A stretch of 64,000 bases of DNA from an uncultured Eubacteriales bacterium (GCA_900551325.1 URVM01000007.1:135464-199463); one strand, 5' to 3'; counted from the first letter of the stretch, positions 1-10,028 are shown. A program made the numbers and translations. The notes: generated by a model from the sequence alone, not told the origin.

Positions 1-2319
1 TACAATAAGACACCAGGTAGTGTACGTGTTCCTTTTGTGATTGACCGTACATATTATACAAACAATATGGCCCTTGTAAATAAATATCAAAGCCTAGGTA
101 TCTATACAGTTTTAGTAGAAAATGATGAAGTAAATTATGTTTCAGGTTTAAATGAAATTGTAGATGTACCACAAGATGGTTATGCCATTATTATTAGTAG
201 CGATAAAATGGGTGAGTACAGTACTTACTTAGAAGAAGGACAAGAGATAGACCTAAAACAGGTTGTAAGCTTAAAAAATGAAGTTGTAGAGCAGATAGAA
301 AACTTAGAGATGAGTGTTGGCGGTGGCGGACTACTTTTAAAAAATGGATTGCCATATGAAGGTCAGGCTCATCAAGTAACAGGAAATAGTCGAGTATCTC
401 GTACTATAGTAGCCAATACTTTTAAGGAAAATGAAATTTTACTTATCACGGTAGATGGGGTTGTAAATCATTCAATTGGTGCGAATAGATCAGACTTGAT
501 AGGAATACTTCAAGGTTTAGGCGTAAAAGATGCCATGTATCTAGATGGAGGCGGCTCTACTACTTTAGTAGCACGTAATGAAGGAGAAACTAAGTTAACA
601 CTTCAAAATAAACCTTCAGGTGGTGTACAAAGAAATGTAGCAAATGGTATAGGCGTTTTCTCAAATAGCCAACCAGGAAAAATTGCAAAGCTTACTATTG
701 AGCCTTCTACAGACAGAACTTTTGTAGGAGAAACAATAAGCTTTAAACTAAAGGCTACGGATACTAATGGTAACCCTATCAGTTTAAGTCAAAATGAAGT
801 AAGTCTATCTATAGCTGGTGTAACTGGAGATTTTAGTGGATTTACTTTCCATCCTAAGACAGTAGGAAAAGGACTTGTAGTTGCTTCAGTAGGTGGAGTC
901 AATGCAACAACAGAAATTAAGGTAACACAACCAAAAGGACTTATTATAGAGCCATCTACTTTACAAATGGATGAAAATAGTACAAAGCATGTCCAAGTTT
1001 ATGGATTAGACAGTGAAGGTTATAAGATTCCCATTACTACAGAACAGATAAGCTGGACAAGTAAGAATGGCAAGGTAACTGGAGCAGGTACTAACGTAGC
1101 ATCTACTACAGCTGCAATTGATGAGTTAGTAGCATCTTATCAAGGGGCTACAGGTAAGCTAAGTGTAGTAGTTGGAGAGAGTGTTGTACCACTTGATTCC
1201 TTTGAAGAAAGCTTAGGAAAATGGGCAGCCGGTGGAAGTAGCGTAGAAGGAAAAGTAGAAGCATCTAAAGAAGTGAAGTATCATGGTAATCGTGCTATTA
1301 AGATGACATATACCTTTAATAAAGATATTAATAAGCAAGTAGCTTATACAGTGTTTGAAAATCCTATTAAGCTTGCAGAAGATGCTAAAAGTTTAAATAT
1401 GTGGATTTCAGCCAGCGGACAAGGTGATACTTTAAAGGTACAAGTTGAAGATGCAAAAGGTAAAGTATATTACTTAAAACTTGCTGATAGCCTAAGTCAT
1501 ACAGGTTGGAAATATATGAGTGTAGATTTACCAGAAGAAATGGTTATGCCAGCTAAAGTAACTAAACTTTATGCCTATACAAATAATGGTACAAAAGAAA
1601 AGCGTACAAGTGCTATTTATATTGACCATGTTTCTATGACACGTGGTGATAGAGCAGCCGGAAGCAGTGGAGCAAGAGCTGATTATTTATATGATCCACT
1701 ATATAAAGGAACCCTTCAAGCTGCAACAGGGAATCAATATAGTGTGAAAGTATTAGGACCAACTGAAATTGCTGGTATGGTACATAGTAAAGAAACATTA
1801 AACAAGATAACACAAAAAGTCAATACTGGTGCTTCTATGATTATACAAGTATCTAAAAATAATTTACCACTTACTTTAAAAAGTGATGTATATACTTACA
1901 AAAATACTTATGAAGATATAGCCTATAAAGATCTAGATGTGTTATTTGTAGGTACAGATGGTGGTGGTATTCGTCAAACAAAAGGAAGTCAATGGGACCA
2001 ACTTAAACAGTCATTACAGACGAGTACAGCAAGTCATGTTATACTTGTAATGAGCAAAAATCCTCTTACACAATTTGGTGATCTAAGAGAGGGAAAAGCC
2101 TTACATGATTATTTAAAAGAGTATAAGAAAACAACAGGAAAAGATATTTTTGTTGTGACAACAGGTAGTACATCAAAAGAAGTAAGAATAGAAGATGGTA
2201 TACGCTACATAAGACTTAATGGGCTGGCTACTACAAATGATAAAGTTGAAGAGGGAGAGTACTTACTCTTTAAAGTAGTTGGTGACCAAATTTATTATAC
2301 ATTTGAATCTATGTTATAA
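1..2319 (+). CDS. Phosphodiester glycosidase family protein, 5' end missing
   Basis: The reading frame is open from the first base, so the N-terminus lies outside the window; the GTG at 37 is only the first start-like codon inside it. The NAGPA/DUF2233-type phosphodiester glycosidase domain covers roughly residues 95-215 of the visible part, with GGGGLLLKNG, the VDGV core and YLDGGGSTT. An Ig-like stretch and a jelly-roll, carbohydrate-binding-like module (about 385-540) follow, then a C-terminal region resembling a calcineurin-like tail. The family removes sugar phosphodiesters and is usually exported. It heads an operon with wall-polymer genes (DUF5693, csaB, wecG/tagA), so it probably trims or modifies a surface polymer. 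The exact substrate cannot be read from sequence. Confidence 0.85.
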   Translation, partial: YNKTPGSVRVPFVIDRTYYTNNMALVNKYQSLGIYTVLVENDEVNYVSGLNEIVDVPQDGYAIIISSDKMGEYSTYLEEGQEIDLKQVVSLKNEVVEQIENLEMSVGGGGLLLKNGLPYEGQAHQVTGNSRVSRTIVANTFKENEILLITVDGVVNHSIGANRSDLIGILQGLGVKDAMYLDGGGSTTLVARNEGETKLTLQNKPSGGVQRNVANGIGVFSNSQPGKIAKLTIEPSTDRTFVGETISFKLKATDTNGNPISLSQNEVSLSIAGVTGDFSGFTFHPKTVGKGLVVASVGGVNATTEIKVTQPKGLIIEPSTLQMDENSTKHVQVYGLDSEGYKIPITTEQISWTSKNGKVTGAGTNVASTTAAIDELVASYQGATGKLSVVVGESVVPLDSFEESLGKWAAGGSSVEGKVEASKEVKYHGNRAIKMTYTFNKDINKQVAYTVFENPIKLAEDAKSLNMWISASGQGDTLKVQVEDAKGKVYYLKLADSLSHTGWKYMSVDLPEEMVMPAKVTKLYAYTNNGTKEKRTSAIYIDHVSMTRGDRAAGSSGARADYLYDPLYKGTLQAATGNQYSVKVLGPTEIAGMVHSKETLNKITQKVNTGASMIIQVSKNNLPLTLKSDVYTYKNTYEDIAYKDLDVLFVGTDGGGIRQTKGSQWDQLKQSLQTSTASHVILVMSKNPLTQFGDLREGKALHDYLKEYKKTTGKDIFVVTTGSTSKEVRIEDGIRYIRLNGLATTNDKVEEGEYLLFKVVGDQIYYTFESML

Positions 2320-2324
2320 AAATT

Positions 2325-2356
2325 GTAACCGGGAAGCCATAAGGTTGCCCGGTTAC
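2325..2356 (+). other. GC-rich intergenic hairpin without T tract
   Basis: GTAACCGGG (2325-2333) pairs perfectly with CCCGGTTAC (2348-2356) around a 14-nt loop. No T run follows and the next ribosome binding site begins about 10 nt downstream. It looks like an mRNA-processing or stabilising hairpin inside the operon rather than a full terminator; partial termination remains possible. Confidence 0.55.
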
Positions 2357-2375
2357 AGTTCCATAGGAGGTTTAT

Positions 2376-2888
2376 ATGAAAAAGCAGACAAAATTATTTA
2401 TGATTGCCCTAGGTATACTTGCTGTAGGCACAAGTGCATATGCAGCAAAAGGAGAGGCCGGTAGTGCAAATGATCCACTTGTAACAAAGAGCTATGTAGA
2501 TAGTCAAATAGCAGCTATTAGTGGTAGTGGAAGCATATCAAAACTTGAAAGCACAGTTAAAGCTCAAGAAGAAATGATTAATGTTTTAACACAAGAAATG
2601 AATGCACTTAAAAAACAAGGAAGCAGTAGCTACACAGTAGTAACAGTACCAGCAGGAAGCAGTATTACTGGTATGCAAGGAACAGAAATTATTGTACGCT
2701 CTGGTAGCGGAATTGTACTTGCAAGTGATGGTGGTGGCTTACAAGACATGACAGAAGGAACAGATTTATTAGGAGGTAGTGAAGTACCTAAGTATCATCT
2801 TGTCATTATACCTAGGGAAGATGGTAGAGGAATATATGCTACAAAAGATTTAATAGTTATGGTTAGAGGTGGGTATAATATCCAATAA
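2376..2888 (+). CDS. Secreted protein of unknown function
   Basis: 170 aa. A cleavable signal peptide (KKQTKLFMIALGILAVG then AYAAKG) is followed by NDPLVTKSYVDSQI, a short coiled coil with heptad spacing (about residues 45-80), and a beta-rich C-terminal half with several Gly-rich turns. A clear GGAGG site precedes the ATG. It sits between the phosphodiester glycosidase and the DUF5693 membrane protein, 26 bp before the latter, so it is probably an exported accessory of wall-polymer assembly. I do not recognise a named domain, and no enzymatic motif is visible. Confidence 0.8.
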   Translation: MKKQTKLFMIALGILAVGTSAYAAKGEAGSANDPLVTKSYVDSQIAAISGSGSISKLESTVKAQEEMINVLTQEMNALKKQGSSSYTVVTVPAGSSITGMQGTEIIVRSGSGIVLASDGGGLQDMTEGTDLLGGSEVPKYHLVIIPREDGRGIYATKDLIVMVRGGYNIQ

Positions 2889-2914
2889 TAAATGGATAGT
2901 TTACGGAGGAAAAC

Positions 2915-4840
2915 ATGAAAAAGCAAAGTAAGATTATAATAAGTGGATTAATTGTTTTATCCCTACTTGTATGTGTATTTATAGGGATAGGACGTATAAA
3001 TGTAGAAAGAAATTATAAGGATATTCAAGTAGCTATACGTTATACTGATGTATTAAATATTGCAAAGCAAACAAATGAACCAATAGAAAATATATTAAAG
3101 GCCTATAGAGACTTAGGGGCAAATGCTCTTTTTGTAAGAGAAAATACAGTACTACCTATAGCAAGTGCTGACTTTGCAAACTTTAAAGAACAAGGTAAAG
3201 CAACAGTACATGAAGGCTATGACCTTGAAAAGATTTATCCAGAAAGCAACAATATTAGAAGAAATAATTTATACATTGAAACATATGATCCGTTAACTTT
3301 TGATTTAATTTATAACAACCTTACTTTAAAAGGTGTAAGTGCTTATAAAACAAAAATTGAAGATATAGATTATATTGAAGTAACTGTGCCAAGTAGTATT
3401 CTTACAACAATGGGTGTTGGATATAACTATGATGATTTACAAATTGCAGCAGACTTAGGTTATGTTATACTTCCACAAGCTAAATCATGGGATCATGTAT
3501 CAGATAGTTCAGTAGAAGCATTTGTAAATCAAATTGAAGCTATACCAAACTTAGGCACTATTTATTTTGCGGATAGTGAAATCGTTGGAGCAAGTCATCC
3601 AGATGTAGTGGAGCTAGTTGAAGCTCATGGGTTAGGATTTGTAGAATTCTTCTCAGAAAAACAAAAAGGCTTTGAAACATTAGCAAAAGCATCTAGCCAA
3701 TCAGGCACACGTTTTAATGTAGAAAGACTTCATACAGTTACAGATGCACAGATTAAACAATATGAACCAAACGCTTTATTAGATCGTTATATGCTTGCGC
3801 TTACAGAGCGTAACTTACGTACTTTCTTATTTAAGATGCCAAACACTTTAGATATTCAAGGTGATGCAAATCTCTTAGCAACAAATATTCAAAACTTCAC
3901 TCAAGTAGCCCAGGAGAAAGGCTATACTATAGTTGATGAAATACAACCTTATAATTTACCAATGGGAAGTTATATTTTAAGTATTTTAGTAGGACTCGGG
4001 GCTATTTTAGTTTTTGTTTTATTATGTGACTACTTAAAGCTTACACAAGTAGGTTATATTTTAGGAATACTTGGTTTAATTGGTTATGCTGGCTTACTTA
4101 AAGTAGCGCCAAGCTTAGCGATTAAACTTATGGCACTTTTTGGAGCAATTATTTATCCAACTTATGCAGTTACTTTTGCACTAGAAGAGAAAGAAAGAAC
4201 TTTAAAAGAAACAATTTTAACTTTCTTAAAATGTAGTTTTATTTCCTTCGGAGGCGCCCTAACTATTATAGGAACTTTATCACGTACAAGCTTTGGTCTT
4301 GGTATTAATATTTTCGCAGGGGTAAAAGTTGCAATGCTTCTACCTATTGTAGCTATACTACTTATTGCTTATTATAAACGTCATGGAATAAACTATGAGT
4401 ACTATAAAGAACTTTTAAGTAATAAAGTAACCTACTTTGCATTAGGACTAATGGCAGTAGGTGCAGTAGTACTTCTTATCTATACTTCACGTACAGGAAA
4501 TACAGGTAATATTTCAGACTTCGAATTAAGCTTTAGACAGTTTTTAGATACAACTTTAGGTGTAAGACCAAGAACAAAAGAGTTCTTAATCGGTCATCCA
4601 CTTATGATAGTTCTTCTTTACTATGGATATAAAGAGAAATATATTCCACTACTTGTATTAGGTGTTATAGGTCAGATATCACTAGTTAATACTTATGCAC
4701 ACATTCATACACCAGTACTTATTTCTCTAGTTAGAATGGGCTATGGAATTGTATTTGGTATCATCGTTGGTATTATCTTAATCTATATAAGTAAATTAAT
4801 AGGCAAGGTGATTAGCAAATGGATCGTAAACAATCAGTAG
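2915..4840 (+). CDS. DUF5693 family polytopic membrane protein
   Basis: 641 aa. One N-terminal transmembrane helix (about residues 7-27) anchors an extracytoplasmic domain of about 300 residues. At least seven further hydrophobic helices lie between about 350 and 635. The family (DUF5693) is repeatedly found next to csaB in Firmicutes, and here the coding regions overlap by 22 bp (4819-4840), indicating translational coupling. It may supply a transport, flipping or assembly step for pyruvylated secondary wall polymer; that role is inferred only from the neighbours. No catalytic motif is evident. Confidence 0.8.
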   Translation: MKKQSKIIISGLIVLSLLVCVFIGIGRINVERNYKDIQVAIRYTDVLNIAKQTNEPIENILKAYRDLGANALFVRENTVLPIASADFANFKEQGKATVHEGYDLEKIYPESNNIRRNNLYIETYDPLTFDLIYNNLTLKGVSAYKTKIEDIDYIEVTVPSSILTTMGVGYNYDDLQIAADLGYVILPQAKSWDHVSDSSVEAFVNQIEAIPNLGTIYFADSEIVGASHPDVVELVEAHGLGFVEFFSEKQKGFETLAKASSQSGTRFNVERLHTVTDAQIKQYEPNALLDRYMLALTERNLRTFLFKMPNTLDIQGDANLLATNIQNFTQVAQEKGYTIVDEIQPYNLPMGSYILSILVGLGAILVFVLLCDYLKLTQVGYILGILGLIGYAGLLKVAPSLAIKLMALFGAIIYPTYAVTFALEEKERTLKETILTFLKCSFISFGGALTIIGTLSRTSFGLGINIFAGVKVAMLLPIVAILLIAYYKRHGINYEYYKELLSNKVTYFALGLMAVGAVVLLIYTSRTGNTGNISDFELSFRQFLDTTLGVRPRTKEFLIGHPLMIVLLYYGYKEKYIPLLVLGVIGQISLVNTYAHIHTPVLISLVRMGYGIVFGIIVGIILIYISKLIGKVISKWIVNNQ

Positions 4841-5901
4841 TATTATCAGGTTATTATGGATTTAATAATATTGGAGATGAAGCAGTACTTTCTTCTATTA
4901 TTTCAGCACTTAGAAAACATATTCCAAATGTAGAAATAACAGTACTATCTCAATCACCTGAACAAACAAAGGCATTTTATGGTGTAAATGCTATTAGTAG
5001 ATGGGATATAAAAACAATTATGCGAACCATTAAAAAGAGTGATTTACTCATTAGTGGTGGTGGCAGTTTATTACAAGATGTTACAAGTAGTAAGGTTATT
5101 CCTTACTACTTAGGCATTGTAAAGATTGCACAATTTTATAAGAAGCCAGTTGTTTTTTATTCTCAAGGGATAGGGCCTGTTGCAAAGGGACTGGGAAAAG
5201 TTCTTATAAAGAGCATTGTAAATAAAGTAAATCATGTCTTTGTAAGAGAAGAAGGCTCTAAAAAGCTTTTAGAAAGTTTAGGTGTAAAAAAGGTACCTAT
5301 TACTGTAGCGATAGATCCAGTACTAGGTATAGAGCCTAAGAAGGAAGTCGTTGATAAAATTAAAGAATTACTTCCAGAAGGCAAGAAAGTTGGTTTCTAT
5401 ATTCGTCCTTGGAAAGATGATGAGAACATGATAGAACATATTGCACGCTTAGCACAATATGTTGAAAATAAAGGTTATCATGTGTATTTTATTCCTATGT
5501 ACTATAAAGAGGACTTGAAAATTTCACAAGAGATAGCAAGTAAGGTAACAGGAAATGTACATGTTATACCACAAGAGTTAACGATAGATGAAGTTGTAGC
5601 TTATACAACTCAATTTGATTTTATTGTAGGTATGCGTTTACACAGCCTCATCATGGCACATGCTGTAAATGTACCTATGATTGGATTATCTTACGATCCA
5701 AAGGTTCGTGGTTTCTTAAAAGAAGTAGGAATGCCATATTGTATGGACGTTGATAAAATTAATGAAGCAGAGTTTAAAGAATATGTAGAAACTCTAACCA
5801 CTCATTTAGAAGAAGAAAAAGAACGTATACAGACTGTAAATAAAGAGAAAAAACAAAAAGTAGAGTTGCCGGCAGTTTGCATCAGTGAATTGTTAGGCTA
5901 G
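4819..5901 (+). CDS. csaB: Polysaccharide pyruvyl transferase CsaB
   Basis: 360 aa, the usual length of CsaB. The N-terminal GYYGFNNIGDEAVL motif and later SGGGSLLQD, YSQGIGP and GMRLHSLIMA segments are typical of polysaccharide pyruvyl transferases. The family moves pyruvate from PEP onto ManNAc-type residues of secondary wall polymer, making the ketal bound by SLH domains of surface proteins. The start lies inside the preceding DUF5693 gene, and the WecG/TagA transferase follows after 9 bp, so the three are one operon. Cytoplasmic; no signal peptide. Confidence 0.92.
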   Translation: MDRKQSVVLSGYYGFNNIGDEAVLSSIISALRKHIPNVEITVLSQSPEQTKAFYGVNAISRWDIKTIMRTIKKSDLLISGGGSLLQDVTSSKVIPYYLGIVKIAQFYKKPVVFYSQGIGPVAKGLGKVLIKSIVNKVNHVFVREEGSKKLLESLGVKKVPITVAIDPVLGIEPKKEVVDKIKELLPEGKKVGFYIRPWKDDENMIEHIARLAQYVENKGYHVYFIPMYYKEDLKISQEIASKVTGNVHVIPQELTIDEVVAYTTQFDFIVGMRLHSLIMAHAVNVPMIGLSYDPKVRGFLKEVGMPYCMDVDKINEAEFKEYVETLTTHLEEEKERIQTVNKEKKQKVELPAVCISELLG

Positions 5902-5910
5902 GAGGCAAAT

Positions 5911-6648
5911 ATGAGAGATACTATTAAAGTATTAGACATACCAGTAGACCGTATTACTATGGAGGAGGCTACAAGACGTATTAGTGAATTTGTGAATTCT
6001 TCAAGTTATCATATGGTTTTTACACCTAACCCTGAAATCGTAATGTTGGCAAAAGAGAATGCCCAGTTTAAGGACGTTATGCAGCGTGCAGATCTTATTG
6101 TACCAGATGGTATAGGTGTAGTTCTTGCCTCAAAAATATTAAAAGATGAATTACCAGAAAGAGTAGCAGGCTATGACTTAGTACAAAATACTATGAAACA
6201 AGCAGCAGATAAGGGGTATCGTTATTACTTTTTAGGAAGTAAACCAGGAGTAGCAGAAGAAGCAGCAAATAAAATGCGTGCTAAATACCCAGGTATTCAA
6301 ATTGTAGGTATTCGTGATGGTTATTTTAAGCCAGAAGATGAACCAGCAATTATAGAAGATATTAACAGTAGTAATGCAAATATTTTACTTGTAGCACTAG
6401 GTGCACCTAAACAAGAACTCTGGATTGATAAATATAGAGAGCAATTACCATATATTCGCGTTGCTATTGGTGTAGGTGGAAGCTTTGATGGTATGGCAGA
6501 AATCGTAAAGCGTGCACCAGAAGCTTTTCAAAAAATGGGCTTAGAATGGTTTTATAGATTATTAATGCAACCAACACGTGCGAAACGTATGCTTGTCCTT
6601 CCTAAATTTGTTATAGAAGTTGTAAAAGAAAAGTTACACAAAAAATAA
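5911..6648 (+). CDS. WecG/TagA/CpsF family glycosyltransferase
   Basis: 245 aa. Motifs of the family are in order: FTPNPEIV, VPDGIGVV, YYFLGSKPGVAEEAA, and the GAPKQELWID block. Family members (TagA in Bacillus) add N-acetylmannosamine to lipid-linked GlcNAc, the first committed step in linkage-unit or wall teichoic acid-like synthesis. That fits with csaB immediately upstream, since CsaB pyruvylates ManNAc-containing polymers. GGAGG lies just before the ATG. It appears to be the last gene of the envelope operon. Confidence 0.9.
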   Translation: MRDTIKVLDIPVDRITMEEATRRISEFVNSSSYHMVFTPNPEIVMLAKENAQFKDVMQRADLIVPDGIGVVLASKILKDELPERVAGYDLVQNTMKQAADKGYRYYFLGSKPGVAEEAANKMRAKYPGIQIVGIRDGYFKPEDEPAIIEDINSSNANILLVALGAPKQELWIDKYREQLPYIRVAIGVGGSFDGMAEIVKRAPEAFQKMGLEWFYRLLMQPTRAKRMLVLPKFVIEVVKEKLHKK

Positions 6649-6719
6649 CAAAAAGATTGTATTAATTAAGCATTTTAAAGTGCAGGTTGGTGATATAGTA
6701 CAGTTTAGTCATAAAAGGA

Positions 6720-6735
6720 CCTTAAGGTGTTAAGG
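6720..6735. repeat. Small inverted repeat in a 269-bp gene-free gap
   Basis: CCTTAA and TTAAGG flank a 4-nt centre. It lies between the wall-polymer operon and the sugar ATPase gene. No T tract follows, so it is not a clear terminator; it could be an operator half-pair. Nothing else recognisable was seen from 6649 to 6917. Confidence 0.35.
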
Positions 6736-6917
6736 TTAATTCCATATACTGTAAAAAAGTTTTAGGAGTATTAACTAAAATAAATTTAGGGATTTTATAG
6801 AAATAGCGAATAGCTTAGTTAACAAAAATATAGTATATTTATATTATTAATTCAAATAGTGTATTCTACACGTCGTACCAAATAACACATTATAAATAAA
6901 GCCAAGGGGGAAAAATC

Positions 6918-8036
6918 ATGGCAGAATTAAAATTAAATAATATTTACAAGCGTTATCCTAATGGGTTCGTAGCAGTTAAAGACTTCAACCTTCACATTCA
7001 AGATAAAGAGTTCATCATCTTCGTAGGTCCATCTGGATGTGGTAAATCTACTACATTACGTATGATCGCAGGTCTTGAAGAAATTTCTTCAGGTGAACTT
7101 TGGATCGGGGATAAACTTTGTAACGATGTAGCTCCAAAAGATCGTGATATTGCGATGGTATTCCAAAACTATGCTTTATACCCACACATGTCAGTTTATG
7201 ATAATATGGCATTTGGTCTTAAACTTCGTAAAACTCCAAAAGATGAAATTGAACGTCGTGTTATGGAAGCAGCTAAAATCCTTGATATCGATCAATGCTT
7301 AGACCGTAAACCAAAAGCATTATCAGGTGGTCAAAGACAACGTGTTGCTATGGGTCGTGCTATCGTTCGTGAACCAAAAGTATTCTTAATGGACGAACCT
7401 TTATCAAACCTTGATGCTAAACTTCGTGTACAAATGAGAACAGAGATCTCTAAATTACATCAAAGACTTCAAACAACATTCATCTACGTAACACACGACC
7501 AAGTAGAAGCTATGACACTTGGTACACGTATCGTAGTATTAAAAGATGGTATTATCCAACAAGTGGATTCTCCAGCTAGATTATATGCTCAACCAGAAAA
7601 CTTATTCGTAGCAGGTTTCATTGGTTCACCACAAATGAACTTTATCGAAACTAAAGTAGTACAACGTGGAGAAGATATCATTCTTACATTTGGTACTGCA
7701 GAAGTTGTATTACCAAGAGAAAAAGCTGACAAGTTAAAAGCTGGTAACTACATTGGTAAAGATGTTATGATGGGTATTCGTCCAGAGCATATGGCTGATA
7801 TGGATACAGTAAATGATAACGAAGTTGCTAAATACTCAGTTGTTTCTGCTACAGTAGAAGTAACAGAAATGCTTGGTGCTGAAACTTACCTTTACATGGT
7901 ATGTGAAGGTTACAATATTACAGGTCGTGTTAACCCAAGCTGTAAAGCTAAACCAGGTAGCACAATTGCTGTTGGTATTGACACAACTAAAGTTCATTTA
8001 TTTGACCTTGAAACACAACTTACAATTACAAATTAA
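6918..8036 (+). CDS. ugpC: MsmX/UgpC-type sugar ABC transporter ATPase
   Basis: 372 aa. Walker A GPSGCGKST at 37-45, Q-loop region MVFQNYALYPHM, signature LSGGQRQR, Walker B VFLMDEPLSNLD and switch histidine VTHDQ are intact. An OB-fold/TOBE regulatory region follows from about residue 240 (GIRPEH). This is the MalK/MsmX class. The gene stands alone between its own leader and a terminator with no permease or binding protein nearby, as expected for the orphan ATPase that energises several carbohydrate importers in Firmicutes. Codon use is more biased than in its neighbours, suggesting high expression. Confidence 0.92.
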   Translation: MAELKLNNIYKRYPNGFVAVKDFNLHIQDKEFIIFVGPSGCGKSTTLRMIAGLEEISSGELWIGDKLCNDVAPKDRDIAMVFQNYALYPHMSVYDNMAFGLKLRKTPKDEIERRVMEAAKILDIDQCLDRKPKALSGGQRQRVAMGRAIVREPKVFLMDEPLSNLDAKLRVQMRTEISKLHQRLQTTFIYVTHDQVEAMTLGTRIVVLKDGIIQQVDSPARLYAQPENLFVAGFIGSPQMNFIETKVVQRGEDIILTFGTAEVVLPREKADKLKAGNYIGKDVMMGIRPEHMADMDTVNDNEVAKYSVVSATVEVTEMLGAETYLYMVCEGYNITGRVNPSCKAKPGSTIAVGIDTTKVHLFDLETQLTITN

Positions 8037-8045
8037 TTATGATAG

Positions 8046-8078
8046 AAAGTCTACCCTTATGGGGTGGACTTTTTATAT
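8046..8078 (+). terminator. Intrinsic terminator after the sugar ATPase gene
   Basis: AAAGTCTACCC pairs with GGGTGGACTTT (one G-T wobble) around a short loop and runs into a T-rich tail. Confidence 0.85.
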
Positions 8079-8130
8079 TTTCGTAAAAAACTTAAATTTA
8101 ATATTAAAATAAAGCCATAACACTTTTTTT

Positions 8131-8162
8131 TTGTCTTCAAATAGGATAAAATAAGGTATAAT
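8131..8162 (+). promoter_or_regulatory. Possible promoter of the PucR-type regulator
   Basis: A perfect TATAAT (8157-8162) lies 45 bp before the GTG start. The best -35 element, TTGTCT (8131-8136), is 20 bp away, longer than ideal, so the -10 is the firmer part of this call. Confidence 0.35.
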
Positions 8163-8207
8163 GCCATAAAACTAATTTTAAATGAATAAACTAGGGAGCT
8201 GATAAAA

Positions 8208-9305
8208 GTGATTTCAAATCAAATTTTACAAAACACGATCGACGGCCTTAAAAATATTACTAGACGTGATTTTAATATACTTGATGCAGAAGCAAAAATT
8301 GTAGCAACGACTATTGAGAACGCAGTAGGTGAATATGTACCAGAGGTAGAAGCATTTATTAATTCTCATGCAGATAGTCAAGAGATGCAAGGCTTACATT
8401 ATTTTAAAATTTATGACGAGTACTTAGTAGAATATGTACTTGCTGTAAGTGGAGCAGATGATGAAGCTTATAAACTAGGTAAACTTGCTGCATTCCAAAT
8501 TAAAAGTTTACTAGTAGCCTATAAAGAAAGATTTGATAAAGATAACTTTATTAAGAACTTACTTTTAGATAATTTACTTTTAGTAGATATTTATAGTAGA
8601 GCTAAAAAGTTACATGTAGAAAATACAGTACCAAGAGTTGTTATTTTAATTGAATCAAATCAAAGTAAAGAAGCAAATATTTCAGAGATTTTAAGAAGTA
8701 TCTTCCCAGATAAATCAAGAGACTTTGTTACAGCTGTAGATGAAAGAAGCGTTATCCTTGTTAAAGAAGTATTAACAGGAGAAGAAACAGAAGTAGATAA
8801 CTACTCAAAAATGATTTATGACACATTAAGTGCAGAAGCAATGAGTAATGTTCATATTGCAGTAGGGACAGTTGTATCTGACCTTAAAGATGTATCTAAC
8901 TCATACAAAGAAGCAAGTATGGCACTTGAAGTTGGTAAAATCTTTAACTGTGAAGATAATATTTCAACATACTCAAAATTAGGTATTGGACGTATTATTT
9001 ATCAATTACCATTACCACTTTGCAAAATGTTCATTCAAGAAGTATTAAAAGGTAAAAAAGTTGAAAACTTTGATGAAGAAACACTTATGACTGTTAACAA
9101 ATTCTTTGAAAACAGCTTAAACGTATCTGAAACATCAAGACAACTTTATATCCATAGAAACACACTTGTTTATCGTTTAGATAAACTTCTTAAGATGACA
9201 GGACTTGACCTTAGAAAATTTGATGATGCCATTGTATTTAAAATTACAATTATGGTTAGTCAATATATGGAATATATGGAGAGACAAAATTCTGGCAAGC
9301 TATAA
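8208..9305 (+). CDS. PucR/CdaR-type transcriptional regulator
   Basis: 365 aa, GTG start chosen from the GGGAG site about 10 nt upstream. The C-terminal 60 residues (NKFFENSLNVSETSRQLYIH and RNTLVYRLDKL) form the helix-turn-helix typical of PucR/CdaR regulators (HTH_30), preceded by a GGDEF-like linker domain with KEASMALEVGK. The N-terminal third has no recognisable sensor domain. Its signal is unknown. It precedes ftsE by 15 bp and could be cotranscribed with it, though a link to division is only positional; proximity to the sugar ATPase may be equally relevant. Confidence 0.8.
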   Translation: MISNQILQNTIDGLKNITRRDFNILDAEAKIVATTIENAVGEYVPEVEAFINSHADSQEMQGLHYFKIYDEYLVEYVLAVSGADDEAYKLGKLAAFQIKSLLVAYKERFDKDNFIKNLLLDNLLLVDIYSRAKKLHVENTVPRVVILIESNQSKEANISEILRSIFPDKSRDFVTAVDERSVILVKEVLTGEETEVDNYSKMIYDTLSAEAMSNVHIAVGTVVSDLKDVSNSYKEASMALEVGKIFNCEDNISTYSKLGIGRIIYQLPLPLCKMFIQEVLKGKKVENFDEETLMTVNKFFENSLNVSETSRQLYIHRNTLVYRLDKLLKMTGLDLRKFDDAIVFKITIMVSQYMEYMERQNSGKL

Positions 9306-9320
9306 GACGGGGGTAGTAAG

Positions 9321-10028
9321 ATGATTTACTTAAATAATGTGTCAAAGACTTATCCAAATGGCACAGTAGGTATCAAACCCACATCTCTTAGTATTGAAAA
9401 AGGGGAGTTTGTCTTTATAACAGGCAACAGTGGTTCAGGAAAATCTACATTATTAAAATTAATGCTAAAAGAGATAGAACCAACACACGGAAGAATTTCA
9501 ATTAACAATAGAGAAATTACTAAGTTAAAACGTAAACAGATTCCGTATTTACGAAGAGATGTAGGGGTTGTATTCCAAGACTTTAGACTGTTACCAAATA
9601 AAACAGTTTATGAAAATGTAGCCTTTGCTATGCAAGTGGTACAAGCAAGTAATAAAGAGATTAGAAGAGCAGTACCAGTTGTACTAGGCCTAGTAGGTTT
9701 AGCGAAGAAGGCAAGATGTTATCCTCATGAATTATCAGGGGGAGAGCAACAAAGAACAGCCATCGCAAGAGCAATTGTGAATAATTCACCGATTCTCATT
9801 GCTGATGAGCCAACAGGAAATCTTGACCCAGCAACTTCTTGGGAGATCATGAATTTAATTCAAGACATTAACATGAGGGGGATTACTGTAATTGTAGCAA
9901 CTCATGAGCGTGAAATAGTAAATATGATGAAAAAACGTGTAATAGAAGTAAACGGCGGGATGATTGTAAAAGACATTACAGGGGGAGGCTATGAAGATGA
10001 AATGGAATACCATCAAGTATCTTTGTAA
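9321..10028 (+). CDS. ftsE: Cell division ATP-binding protein FtsE
   Basis: 235 aa. Walker A GNSGSGKST, signature LSGGEQQR, Walker B ILIADEPTGNLD and the H-loop ATHE are present, and the LRRDVGVVFQDFRLLPNKTVYENVAFAM block is highly typical of FtsE. It forms the ATPase dimer of the FtsEX complex, which transmits cytoplasmic signals to periplasmic or extracellular wall hydrolases. ftsX overlaps its 3' end, and the M23 hydrolase gene follows, giving the classic trio. Confidence 0.95.
   Translation: MIYLNNVSKTYPNGTVGIKPTSLSIEKGEFVFITGNSGSGKSTLLKLMLKEIEPTHGRISINNREITKLKRKQIPYLRRDVGVVFQDFRLLPNKTVYENVAFAMQVVQASNKEIRRAVPVVLGLVGLAKKARCYPHELSGGEQQRTAIARAIVNNSPILIADEPTGNLDPATSWEIMNLIQDINMRGITVIVATHEREIVNMMKKRVIEVNGGMIVKDITGGGYEDEMEYHQVSL

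Noticed and set aside
7873..8112. 79-codon frame overlapping the 3' end of the sugar ATPase gene
   Set aside because: Shifted frame of a clear gene running into its terminator.
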